NCBI RefSeq assembly: GCF_030272615.1 | Contig: NC_081412.1 | Coordinates: 23,926,860 to 23,990,859 of the forward strand | DNA: 64,000 bases | Direction: 5' to 3' | DNA from: Cryptomeria japonica | Lineage: Eukaryota > Streptophyta > Pinopsida > Cupressales > Cupressaceae | In this document: piece after piece, positions 23,425 through 33,599 of the stretch | Layout of the letters: each line of letters begins with the position of its first letter | Numbering within the stretch: position 1 is the first letter of the stretch | The notes under the pieces: generated by a model | What the model was told of the DNA's origin: nothing | What the model saw: only the letters and a program-made list of their open reading frames with translations | Database searches by the model: none | Program-made: the position numbers and the translations under genes

Positions 23425-25990
23425 TAGGACACTATATGATCCTAAGGGGAATGTCATATGTTAGGACACTATATGATCCTAAGGGGAATGTCATATGTGT
23501 ACAGTAGGATGTTATAAGGGGTCATATGTGACCTACTAAGGGGTCACGCATGTGTTAATGCATGTGTGACCCCTTAGGACAACATACGACCCCTTAAGAC
23601 ACTATGTGATGGACTAAGGGGTATGTCGTTCACACTAGGATTTTATAAGGGGTCATATGCGATTCTAAGGGGTCATGCATATGTTATAACACATGCATGA
23701 CCCCTCAGGACCACATATGACCCCTTAGGACACTATGTGATCCTAAGGGGAATGTCATATGTACAGTAGGATGTTATAGGGGGTCATATGTGACCTACTA
23801 AGGGGTCACACATGTGTTAATGCATGCGTGAGCCCTTAGGACCACATATGACCCCTTAGGACACATAGGAAATGTCATATGTATAGTAGGATGTTATAAG
23901 GGGTCATATGTGACCTACTAAGGGGTCACGCATGTGTTATAACACATGTGTGACCCCTCAGGACCACATATGACCCCTTAGGACACATAGAAAATGTCAT
24001 ATGTACAGTAGGATGTTATAAGGGGTCATATGTGACCTACTAAGGGGTCATGTATGTGTGTCAATGCATGTGTGACCCCTTAGGACCACATACGACCCCT
24101 TAAGACACTATGTGATGAACTAAGGGGTATGTTGCTCACACTAGGTTTTTATAAGGGGTCATTTGTGGTTCTAATGGGTCATGACCACATATGACCCCTT
24201 AGGACACTATATGATCCTAAGGGGAATGTCATATGTATAGTAGGATGTTATAAGGGGTCATATGTGACCTACTAAGGGGTCACACATGTGTCAATGCATG
24301 CGTGATCCCTTAGGACCACATACGACCCCTTAAGACACTATGTGATGAACTAAGGGGTATGTCGTTCGCACTAGGATTTTATAAGGGGTCATATGTGGTT
24401 CTAACCACATATGACCCCTTAGGACACTATATGATCCTAAGGGGAATGTCATATGTACAATAGGATGTTATAAGGGGTCATATGTGACCTACTAAGGGGT
24501 CACACATGTGTCAATGCATGCGTGACCCCTTAGGACCACATACGACCCCTTAAGACACTATGTGATGAACTAAGGGGTATGTCGTTCACACTAGGATTTT
24601 ATAAGGGGTCATATGTGGTTCTAACCACATATGACCCCTTAGGACACTATATGATCCTAAGGGGAATGTCATATGTATAGTAGGATGTTATAAGGGGTCA
24701 TATGCGGTTCTAAGGGGTCATATGCGGTTCTAAGGGGTCATGCATATGTTATAACACATGCATGACCCCTCAGGACCACATATGACCCCTTAGGACACTA
24801 TGTGATCCTAAGGGGAATGTCATATGTACAGTAGGATGTTATAAGGGGTCCTATGTGACCTACTAAGGGGTCACACATGTGTTAATGCATGCGTGACCCC
24901 TTAGGACCACATACGACCCCTTAAGACACTATGTGATGAACTAAGGGGTATGTTGTTCACACTAGGATTTTATAAGGGGTCATATGTGGTTCTAACCACA
25001 TATGACCCCTTAGGACACTATATGATCCTAAGGGGAATGTCATATGTATAGTAGGATGTTATAAGGGGTCATATGTGACCTACTAAGGGGTCACACATGT
25101 GTTAATGCATGCGTGACCCCTTAGGACCACATACGACCCCTTAAGACACTATGTGATGAACTAAGGGGTATGTCGTTCACACTAGGATTTTATAAGGGGT
25201 CATATGTGGTTCTAACCACATATGACCCCTTAGGACACTATATGATCCTAAGGGGAATGTCATATGTACGGTAGGATGTTATAAGGGGTCATATGTGACC
25301 TACTAAGGGGTCACACATGTGTTAATGCATGCGTGACCCCTTAGGACAACATACGACCCCTTAAGACACTATGTGATGGACTAAGGGGTATGTCGTTCAC
25401 ACTAGGATTTTATAAGGGGTCATATGCGGTTCTAAGGGGTCATGCATATGTTATAACACATGCATGACCCCTCAGGACCACATGTGACCCCTTAGGACAC
25501 TATGTGATCCTAAGGGGAATGTCATATGTAAAGTAGGATGTTATAAGGGGTCCTATGTGACCTACTAAGGGGTCATGCATGTGTTAATGCATGCGTGACC
25601 CCTTAGGACCACATACAACCCCTTAAGACACTATGTGATGGACTAAGGGGTATGTCATTCACACTAGGATTTTATAAAGGGTCATATGTGGTTGTAATGG
25701 GTCATGCATGTGTTAAGACACTATTTGATGGACTAAGGGGTATGTTGTTCACACTACAATTTTATAAGGGGTCATATGCAGTTCTAAGGGGTCACGCATG
25801 TGTTATAACACATGTGTGACCCCTTAGGACCACGTATGACCCCTTAGGACACTAGATGTGATCCTAAAGGGAATGTCATACATGTACACTAGTATGTTAT
25901 ATGTGATCCTCTATGACCTCCTAAGGGAATGTATATTGTCATCAGGGCATATGTGGTCTTAAGGGGTCATGTTGTGCGTGTAATAGGATG
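23425..25990. repeat. 220-bp tandem array rich in near-perfect hairpins
   Basis: The repeat period is 220 bp in the regular part (for example GGGGAATGTC at 24221, 24441, 24661), with shortened variants. Each unit holds paired inverted segments based on AAGGGGTCA and TGACCCCTT. In one unit, arms at 25193-25211 and 25214-25232 pair over 19 bp with a 2-nt loop. Another pair, CTAAGGGGTCAC and GTGACCCCTTAG (25083-25094 and 25113-25124), pairs over 12 bp. No coding frame runs through it. It lies between the 5' end of the inner accessory gene and the right palindrome cluster. Confidence 0.92.
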
Positions 25991-26640
25991 TGAAAATGGG
26001 TCACATTGTAGAGGAAATTTATTTTGTCTAATTTGTTTAAATTTGTTATCTAAATTTTCTAATGTTTATTTAAATTAAAATTTATTAATTTTTCCAACGT
26101 TTAATTTATTATATTTACGTTTGCAACATTTTTCTAATTTTCTTTTTTTGCTAATGTTTTTCTAAGTTATGATTTACTACCTTAGTTTTCTATGTTTTTC
26201 ATAACAATTTTTTAAAATGTTGAAAAAAATATACATCTATACAATTATGTAATTTTACAAACCAATTGATACATTTCAGTCAAAACATTAAATTATCAAA
26301 CATTTTTCTAAAATAATGAAAAACAATAAATTATCAAACATTTTTCTAAAATGTTGAAAAACAATAACTATATACAATTATTTAATTAAAAAAATAAATT
26401 AACAAACAAATTATTTACAAATTTAATAAAAAAAGACATTATTAAACCAAACAAAGGGTTATTTTGTGCACCTGATATAATAAAGGTCAAAAACTGAAAT
26501 AGGAAAGATGCTAGCTACTGTAGACAAAGCTCAGTGACGTGATGCTGACGATTGGTTCGATCCAACCCCCACCAGACATAAAAAGACAAATTTGATAATG
26601 ACCCTTTAACTATCATTTTCGCTATTTATAATTTAAAAAA
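25991..26640. other. AT-rich spacer in inner element
   Basis: Very AT-rich sequence with repeated AAACATTTTTCTAAAATGTTGAA-like stretches between the 220-bp array and the right palindromes. I see no gene. The short repeated segment around 26300-26360 suggests local duplication. Confidence 0.5.
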
Positions 26641-26657
26641 AAAACCCTAACCGAAAA

Positions 26658-26829
26658 AGGGTTTGAGCGAATGGGGGGTTCGCTCGAACCCATTAAATAA
26701 CTAGTATTAAGGTGGGTTTGCTCGAACCCAAAAGTCACCCATGGTGGTTCGAGCGAACCCAGGTCCACAGTGGGGTTCGTTCGGACTCCTAGGGGTAGTC
26801 CGAGCGAACAGTGCTATTTCGCTCGAACT
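26658..26829 (-). repeat. Inner element, right subterminal palindromes (TTCGCTCGAA type)
   Basis: At least six copies of the inner-element unit, such as GGTTTGAGCGAA, GGTTCGCTCGAACCC, GGTTCGAGCGAACCC, GGTTCGTTCGGAC and GTCCGAGCGAACAG. They lie about 75-250 bp from the right end, matching the outer element's right cluster (65-245 bp). They are the same sequence type as the cluster at 15358-15530. Confidence 0.82.
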
Positions 26830-26844
26830 CTGAGAAAATTCGAA

Positions 26845-26887
26845 GTTCCCACTTTCGCCAAATTCCTTTGTTGGCAAAAGTGGGAAC
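26845..26887. repeat. Hairpin at the right end of the inner element
   Basis: GTTCCCACTTTCGCCA faces TGGCAAAAGTGGGAACC across an AATTCCTTTGT loop. The inner part of the terminal repeat is therefore present twice in opposite orientation at this end, and could fold on one strand or offer a second transposase site. Confidence 0.7.
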
Positions 26888-26906
26888 CAACTTTGTGAAT
26901 TCACCC
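26870..26906 (-). repeat. Inner element, right terminal inverted repeat
   Basis: Read on minus it starts GGGTGAATTCACAAAGTTGG and continues TTCCCACTTTTGCCAAC, pairing with 14553-14589. TATG follows immediately at 26907-26910. Confidence 0.85.
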
Positions 26907-27170
26907 TATGTACATGCCAAATTTTGTATATTAAAATGGTGATGAGCTGAATCACACATATTGTAATGCCAAATTTTGTATAACAGCCCATGAGATGATT
27001 TGTATATTAAAATGGCGATGAGCTGAATCACATATATTGTAATGCCAAATTTTGTATAAAAGCCCATGAGATTATTTGTAAGACAATTTTTTGTATAATC
27101 AAATAGCCAAGAGCTGATTTGACCATATTTAGAGGCAAATTTTTGAATAATATGTGACAATGTTTTGTGA
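26907..27170. repeat. Short tandem repeat of outer element, right part
   Basis: It continues the array broken at 14552. Units contain AATGCCAAATTTTGTATA, GATGAGCTGAATCACA and TATTAAAATGG, repeating about every 45-90 bp. The first four bases are the right copy of the TATG duplication. Confidence 0.8.
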
Positions 27171-27389
27171 CTATTTTGTGTGTCAATGTTTTGTGACTAT
27201 GTTTTGAGTATATGTGATGTGTCCCTAGTCAATCATGAGCATTCTTGATTCTTGTATAATCATGGATAATTATTTGAGTCATTATCGGGTCATAGGGGTG
27301 ATAGATTGAGACTAGATGCAATTTGAGCAAAAATTGTCATTGTTGTCAAAAAAATTGTCAAAAAAGTTGTCAAGCAACTTCTACATTGT

Positions 27390-29312
27390 GTCGGTAGGGT
27401 ATGACTCTCGACGTTCTGGTGCTTTGGGATGCATGACAGGGGCATGCCTAGCGTAAACATGCCGACCCAGACGCGCTCGTTACATCGGTTTGTGCACACG
27501 AGGAACATAATCAATTCTAGCCAATCTTGCAACTTTTCCTTGCAAGCAACTGACAGTTTTTTGAGCAGGCAAAAAAATGCTACTAATTGAAAATGGCTTC
27601 GAGTCGTCAAAAAATGAGATAGGCCATTGTAGAGGAGCCTCACACGACCCCACAGGATCAAACAGATCGACTGTATGTGTCGTGGATTGGAAGAAATAGT
27701 CCGTCAAAATTTTGACAATTTTTTGGACTTAGGGCACTTGAGAGATCTCACCGGTAGGGTATGACTCTCGACGTTCTGGTGCTTTGGGATGCACGAAAGG
27801 GACATGCCTAGCGTAAACATGCCCACCCGGACGCGCTCGTGATGTCAGTTTGTGCACACGAGGAACATAATCAATTCTAGGCAATCTTGCAACTTTTCCT
27901 TGCAAGCAACTAACGGTTTTTGGAGCAGGCGAAAAAATGCTACTAATTGAAAATGGCTTCGGGTCGTCAAAAACCGAGATAGGCCATTGTAGAGGAGCCT
28001 CACGCGACCCCACGGGATCAAACAGATCGACCGTATGTGTCATGGATTGGAAGAAACAGTCCGTCAAATTTTGACAATTTTTTGGACTCAGGGCACTTGA
28101 GAGATCTCATTGGTAGGGTATGACTCTCGACGTTCTGGTGCTTTGGGAAGCACGACAGGGGCATGCCTAGCGTAAAAATTCCCACCCGGACATTCTCGCG
28201 ACGTCGGTTTGTGCACACGAGGAACAAAATCAATTCTAGCCAATCTTGCAACTTTTCCTTGCAAGCAACTGACGGTTTTTTGAGTAGGCGAAAAAATGCT
28301 ACTAATTGAAAATGGCTTTGAGTCATCGAAAATTGAGATAGGCCATTGTAGAGGAGCCTCACGTGACCCCACGAGATCAAACAGATCGACCGTATGTGTC
28401 ATGGATTGGAAGAAACAGTCCGTCAAATTTTGATAATTTTTTGGACTCGGGGCACTTGAGAGATCTCACCGGTAGGGTATGACTCTCGACGTTTTGGTGC
28501 TTTGGGATGCATGATAGGGGCATGCCTAGCATAAACATGCCCACTCGGACGCACTCGCGACGTCAATTTGTGCACATGAGGAACAAAATCAATTCTAGCC
28601 AATCTTGCAACTTTTCCTTGCAAGCAACTGATGGTTTTTTGAGCAGGTGAAAAAATGCTACTAATTGAAAATGGCTTTGAGTCGTCGAAAACTGAGATAG
28701 GCCATTGTAGAGGAGCCTCACATGACCCCACGGGATCAAACCGATCGACCGTATGTGTCGTGGATTGGAAGAAACAGTCCATCAAATTTTGACAATTTTT
28801 TGGACTCAAGGCACTTGAGAGATCTCACTGGTAGGGTATGACTCTCGACGTTCTGGTGCTTTGGGATGCACGACAAGGGAATGCCTAGCGTAAACATGCC
28901 CACCCGGACGTGCTCACGACGTCGGTTTGTGCACACAAGGAACATAATCAATTCTAGCCAATCCTGCAACTTTTCCTTGCAAGCAACTGACGGTTTTTTG
29001 AGCAGGCGAAAAAATGCTACTAATTGAAAATGGCTTTGAGTCGTCGAAAACCGAGATAGGCCATTGTAGAGGAGCCTCACATGACCCCATGGGATCAAAT
29101 AGATTGACCGTATGTGTCGTAGATTGGAAGAAACAGTCCGTCAAATTTTGACAATTTTTTGGACTCAGGGCACTTGAGAGATCTCACTGGTAGGGTATGA
29201 CTCTTGACGTTCTGGTGCTTTGGGATGCACGACAGGGGCATGCCTAGCATAAACCTGCCCACCCGGACGTGCTCGCGACGTCAGTTTGTGCACACAAGGA
29301 ACAAAATTTGAC
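27390..29312. repeat. 359-bp tandem array of the outer element
   Basis: Five full units and a partial one. GGTAGGGTATGACTCT occurs at 27393, 27753, 28112, 28471, 28830 and 29189, giving a period of 359-360 bp. The units are far more GC-rich than the flanks and differ by scattered point changes. Minus-strand open frames of 110-128 codons recur in each unit (for example SREAPLQWPIS, then KTVSCLQGKVARL). The period is not a multiple of three, so they cannot form one long protein. The array lies between the converging genes of the outer element. Confidence 0.92.
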
Positions 29313-29840
29313 CATTGCGATTGTGAGGGTGCTCTCGCACCAAACACATTGTTATTTAAATTCATAGTGTCGATTTTTGTTGTTTATATTCATATTGTTA
29401 ATTACATATGCAAATATTTATTTAAATTTATAAAATGGAAGTCACCAAATACAACGAATACACAATAATGAACTGAATACAAGGAGTTTTGTAGGGTTAA
29501 TTCAACATTTTAGAAATTTTATCAAATCATATTCCACGATTGCAATGCTTTATATCATATATTTTTGTTGTTTATATTCATATTGTTGATTACATATGCA
29601 AATATTCATTTAAATTTATAAAAAGACAACCACAAAATACAACGAATACAAAATAATGAACTCATTACACATTTATTGGATCAAATATCGATATTTATAT
29701 ATATATAAAAAGGCATGTCTGCCAAGTCAATACAAGTATTACAAAAATGTGGCATATGCCATGTCCAAATCGAAATACAATAAAAATGTAGAATATATCT
29801 ACATGTATTGGTCATTCTATGACCAAAACTAACACTATAT
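29313..29840. other. AT-rich spacer with a short direct repeat
   Basis: The segment around TTGTTGTTTATATTCATATTG and the following ACATATGCAAATATT occurs twice (about 29370-29460 and 29560-29650), with CAAATACAACGAATACA nearby. I see no gene. Confidence 0.55.
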
Positions 29841-29844
29841 GATC

Positions 29845-32434
29845 CTAAACTTCTAGTGGATCATCAAAATCAAGCCTCTTCGGCGCAGTACACAGCTCTG
29901 TAGATGGCTGCAAAACCATAATTCAAAAGCCAAGTTAGAATTCTTTTGTAGAAAATAGTTCACAATTAACATCATAACTATGCATTTAACTTTAATTCCT
30001 TTGCAATTGAAATGTAGATTACCTCATCGGCTGATCCAGGAGCTAATGTCTTCGCTCTTCTCTCCTTGTCACTCTTAGGAGTTTTCTTGAAGACATACTT
30101 AAATGGATCCACGTTATGGCTATACCGCGGACAAGTCTATTGTAGATTAAATGTACAATTAATACAATGTACTAACATAAATATATCAAAAACACTTAAA
30201 AGCTATAATATAGAGAACAATGACATACCTGTGCCTTAGATGCTTCTCCAATGGACTGAGGATGGCTCACCATCGATGTAGAAACGGTCGCTATTACCTA
30301 TACAAAAAATGAACAAAGATTAAATACATTTAATATAATGATAAGTATTGAAGGTTGAAAACAATTAATTTTACATATCAAATAAAAGTGTACCGGATCC
30401 TGATATGCTTCTCCAGTGCAAGGAGGAGGGTTCACCATTGACGAAATAGGTATGGATATTTCCTGTATGAAAAAATATAAGATTATAATATATCACAAGT
30501 TCACATGTACATGTGCATATAATCATGAAATCAAGAAAATAAAGTAGAGATACATACCTCCACCCTCTCTTGATTCGCGGGCAAATCAGGTGCATTCAAC
30601 ATATCCACAAAGCTCAATGGCCATTGTACATGGTAAATAGACAAAAAACACTTATCAATCTACAAACCCAAACTAATACTTGATTTCAACATTTTCAAAC
30701 AATTGTACAACTAAAAATGTGTTTAATTACCTTCTTCACACGTTTTGGCGTCTTCGAGATATTCTTTTTCTTCGGACGAGCCCTAGACGCGGAGGGGGTG
30801 CCCTAAAAATAGAAAATTAACATGAGATATTAGTACAGATAATAAATTAGACATAATTTTAAAAATCTAAAATGAAATGACTTGCATATTCCATCAAAAC
30901 AATACATAAAAAGAGTTGTACAAAATATGATACCGTATAGCCTTGTAGGCCAAAATCGATCGCCGACAGCGTGATGTCATCAATTTGGGACATTTTGTCC
31001 CCTGTCAACACCTACAAACCAGAAATTGGACCAAGCATTAAAGATAGTTAGTATATCTTGTATTTTTTTGAATTCAAAGTGTACTATTCTATTTTAACAT
31101 GTTACAAAATTTATACCTCAGGCGTCGAAGTTGCAGCTGTGGTAACTGGGGGAGGTGTATGGGATACCGCTGCTGCATCCTGAAATGCATATTATTTGTC
31201 TCAATTTAAATCAATGTATAAATGAAATTTCATTTATGTAATTACAAAATTAAAGTGACTGATAAATAAAATGTTATGAATTCAAATCAACACACTTGTG
31301 TCTGTGGCTCATGGGCAAACACCATGTCCTTCAACTCATCTGTCAGCGTGACATCCTCAACCGTGTGAGCCTGACATCTACAACCACAAATCGTGCATAG
31401 ATGATATGAGTATCCATTTGCACTGGCTGCATCATCTATCCCCGAGCATATCCCCGAGCAACTGACACACATATGCTTGATGGGCTCTCTGTCGCCCTCT
31501 AATGGCTCACCATCCAATACAATAGGGTGTGCTAATGATGTCCCATGCTGGATGATGGCACCAGTCAATGTTGTGGCCCCCTGAAGAGTCTGTAGCTCCA
31601 TCGACTCTTTCAGCTCTAATGGGACAACCTAATGCACCTTGGGTTTGGGTGCTAGGGGGCGGCGACTCTCCGTGGCTAATCGCCTACGGGCTCCAGGTCT
31701 ATCTTGGGCAGAGCCACCACCTCTACCATGAAACTCTCTCATGTCAAAATAATTTGGGTGCACATTGAGTACAAACTCACAATATATTTTTCTCAAAAAA
31801 TATAATGGCACCTCATAATTATTACAAGGTGGATCGTCAAAGACCATCCACCACCTCTGCCAAAAAAGATTCATCATCTACACATTGGTACACCAATGTA
31901 TGGGAAACCTCTTTGCATTAGGAGGTAATGACTGACCAGTTTTGGGGTCGACAAAAAGGGCACATATTTGTTGTTTAGGAATATTTTTGTTTTTAACTCC
32001 ATCGTATGATAGCCCATTGACATAGAATTGACGACAACTATCCCTAAAGCTTCCCCATTTGGTAATTTCTGTGGAAACAACTATGGCACCACTAGCTATG
32101 TTTCTAGGCTAGTGGCGAGGGATTGATGATGGTCAAGCTCAGAAGTTTTCAATTTTACAATCAGTCTATTGATTTTGGATGTATTTTTCCCTAACTGATT
32201 AATTAATTCTTCCTGTGTTTCGACTGTGCGGTCAAAAGGAGGAATTGGAGGTTGTTCTTGTGGGTTTTCAGGAGGTGCATTTGGTTGTTCTTGTTCTGGA
32301 TTAGAAGAATCTGGTTTTTGAAACAAAAAATGAAAAAACCTAATCAAAATTAATGAAATTAAATTCAAAATGTAAAACAAATTGCATAAACCAGAAAGAA
32401 AGAGAAAAATAAACAAAAACTAACCTTGATCCAT
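29845..32434 (-). pseudogene. Outer-element accessory gene, minus strand, multi-exon
   Basis: The start codon is at 32434-32432 in a 10-nt first exon ending at a GTTAGT donor. The second exon begins after TTTCAAAAACCAG and encodes a Pro/Gln-rich stretch (PEQEQPNAPPENPQEQPP) and a helical segment (LINQLGKNTSKINRL). The central region contains AKRFPIHWCTNV, VPLYFLRKIYCEFV and HPNYFDMREFHGRGGG. A Cys-rich exon (31287-31601) has CVSCSGIC and CTICGCRC, possibly zinc-binding. Short exons follow: GDKMSQIDDITLSAIDFG (about 30960), a basic, nuclear-signal-like ARPKKKNISKTPKRVKK (about 30735-30795), Ser/Pro-rich pieces, and a final exon (29907-29845) after TTTTGCAG ending RLDFDDPLEV. At least one in-frame TAG (near 31876) and frame changes occur. 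It is colinear with the inner element's minus gene. Function is unknown; a nuclear DNA-associated cofactor is inference. Confidence 0.65.
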
Positions 32435-32590
32435 AGCCTGGAGGACAAATTTAGCATCCCATTCGCGGTTTAGGTTAGAAAAAGGGAAAAAAACAAACTA
32501 AAAAATGCGCTTTTCGGGTAAATGAGGACCCAGTTTTTTTTAAATTTTTTTTTTATCAGGCACCATGTATGTGGTTTTACTAGGATTATT

Positions 32591-32766
32591 AGCGCGTACG
32601 CGCTCATTTTCCTATAAGCAGTGCGTACGCGCTAATTTTCCTAGCCCTAGCGCGTACGCGCTCAGTTTCCTAAACTCAGTGTGTACGCGCTACCTTTTCT
32701 AGGCTCAGGAAGAACAAACCTAAGTGCGTACGCGGGAATTTGAAATTTTAAAACCGCGTACGCGTT
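32591..32766 (-). repeat. Outer element, right subterminal palindromes (GCGCGTACGCGC type)
   Basis: Six copies of the unit: AGCGCGTACGCGC, AGTGCGTACGCGC, AGCGCGTACGCGC, AGTGTGTACGCGC, AGTGCGTACGCGG and CCGCGTACGCG. Most are 25-35 bp apart with TTTTCCTA spacers. They lie 65-245 bp inside the right end and about 160 bp upstream of the accessory gene start, so they could act both as transposase-binding sites and as a promoter control region. Confidence 0.85.
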
Positions 32767-32794
32767 GCCTGTTTTTCCAAGTTTTTTTTGGGTG

Positions 32795-32833
32795 GTGTCC
32801 ACTTTTCTGACCACCATCTTTGTGCACACGCCC
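32795..32833 (-). repeat. Outer element, right terminal inverted repeat
   Basis: Read on minus it starts GGGCGTGTGCACAAAGATGG and ends AGTGGACAC, pairing with 8570-8618. TTAA follows at 32834-32837. Confidence 0.85.
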
Positions 32834-33599
32834 TTAAGCATCATATAAACAGTAGTTACAAAATTCAAGAGTTTGGGCTGGAAACCTTACAACCAACTAA
32901 AGAGTTAAAACATAAGATCCAGGAGCTATATTAGGTAAAGAATCGATACATGATATACGATCATTTACATAGGAGCTGAATTACAAAATTACCCAAAATG
33001 ATAGACATGATCAAGCAACTCGGGGAATACAACTAATTGAAATCAAAAGAGGTGACAGGATCGTTGTTGTCGCCCACAGGGGGGAGCCAAGCAGTCCAGC
33101 CTAGCTCTCCATCGCACGAAACCAGCACATTCCCATCAACGAACTGATCTTTGTAGGGGTGGGAGGGTAGTCCTTCCAGCTTTAGCTCAATGAAGTCTTC
33201 TCTCTGTTGTCATGCCTCCATCTCTTGCATGAACCTCATTAGCTCTTGCTCAAAGTGAGTCTTATTGCTTCCCATGTGATCCTAAGTGAATCCATGTGAG
33301 AGTTCTCTTATGAAAATTAGAGTAGAGCAATTCTTTAACCACTTGTCAAATTTGTCTTCCTCCAGTCTTAGTACCACTGTGACCTACATAGCAACAAGGT
33401 ATCAGATGAGTCTCCTAAGAGACTCAGTGAGGTTCCTACTCTTACCATTAAACACATCATCATTCCTATACTTCCAAATGATCCACATAATTTTCAAAGA
33501 GAGAGCAGACCAGAATAGATTAGCATGTTTCTTGCCACCTCTAATATAACCAAATACCATCTCTTCAATAGTAAAACAATTGCTAATAAGTGAGATACC

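Larger units (their letters stand above)
14553..26906 (+). mobile_element. Inner DNA transposon (12,354 bp) nested in its relative
   Basis: Terminal inverted repeats of about 37 bp bound it. The left end starts GGGTGAACTCACAATAATGG; the right end, read inward on minus, starts GGGTGAATTCACAAAGTTGG; both continue TTCCCACTTTTG. TATG flanks both ends. It carries a plus-strand transposase-like gene (15693-19852), a minus-strand accessory gene (21110-23093), a 25-bp minisatellite, a 220-bp hairpin-rich array, and palindromes near both ends with core TTCGCTCGAA. Gene order, strand, and palindrome distances from the ends match the outer element, but the TIR and palindrome sequences differ, so it is a separate family of the same superfamily. 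Confidence 0.9.
8570..32833 (+). mobile_element. Outer DNA transposon (about 11.9 kb), split by a related nested element
   Basis: The ends form an imperfect terminal inverted repeat of about 40-49 bp. The left end starts GGGTAAGTGCACAAAGATGG; the right end, read inward on minus, starts GGGCGTGTGCACAAAGATGG; both continue through TGGTC to AGTGGACAC. Both ends are flanked by TTAA. Inside are a plus-strand transposase-like gene (11432-14389), a minus-strand accessory gene (29845-32434), CpG-rich palindromes near both ends, a CT-rich microsatellite block and a 359-bp tandem array. The 12,354-bp inner element plus one 4-bp duplication accounts for the remaining length, leaving about 11,906 bp of original element. 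Its left 600 bp recurs at 63400-64000 at roughly 94% identity, counted by eye over the first 230 bp. The superfamily is not established. The 4-bp duplication and RNase H-like core are compatible with Sola, but that is inference. Confidence 0.88.

Noticed and set aside
23425-25990. CRISPR-like array
   Set aside because: Units are 220 bp, the whole unit is repeated with no unique spacers, and the sequence is plant-like and inside a DNA transposon.
27290-29365. Repeated minus-strand open frames of 110-128 codons as a protein family
   Set aside because: They are frames within units of a 359-bp tandem repeat. The period is not a multiple of three, and there is no start, splice or domain evidence.
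8566-32837. Assignment to piggyBac or Kolobok because of the TTAA flanks
   Set aside because: The related inner element is flanked by TATG and the copy at 63400 by TAGT, so TTAA is not required. The transposase motifs also do not look like piggyBac.
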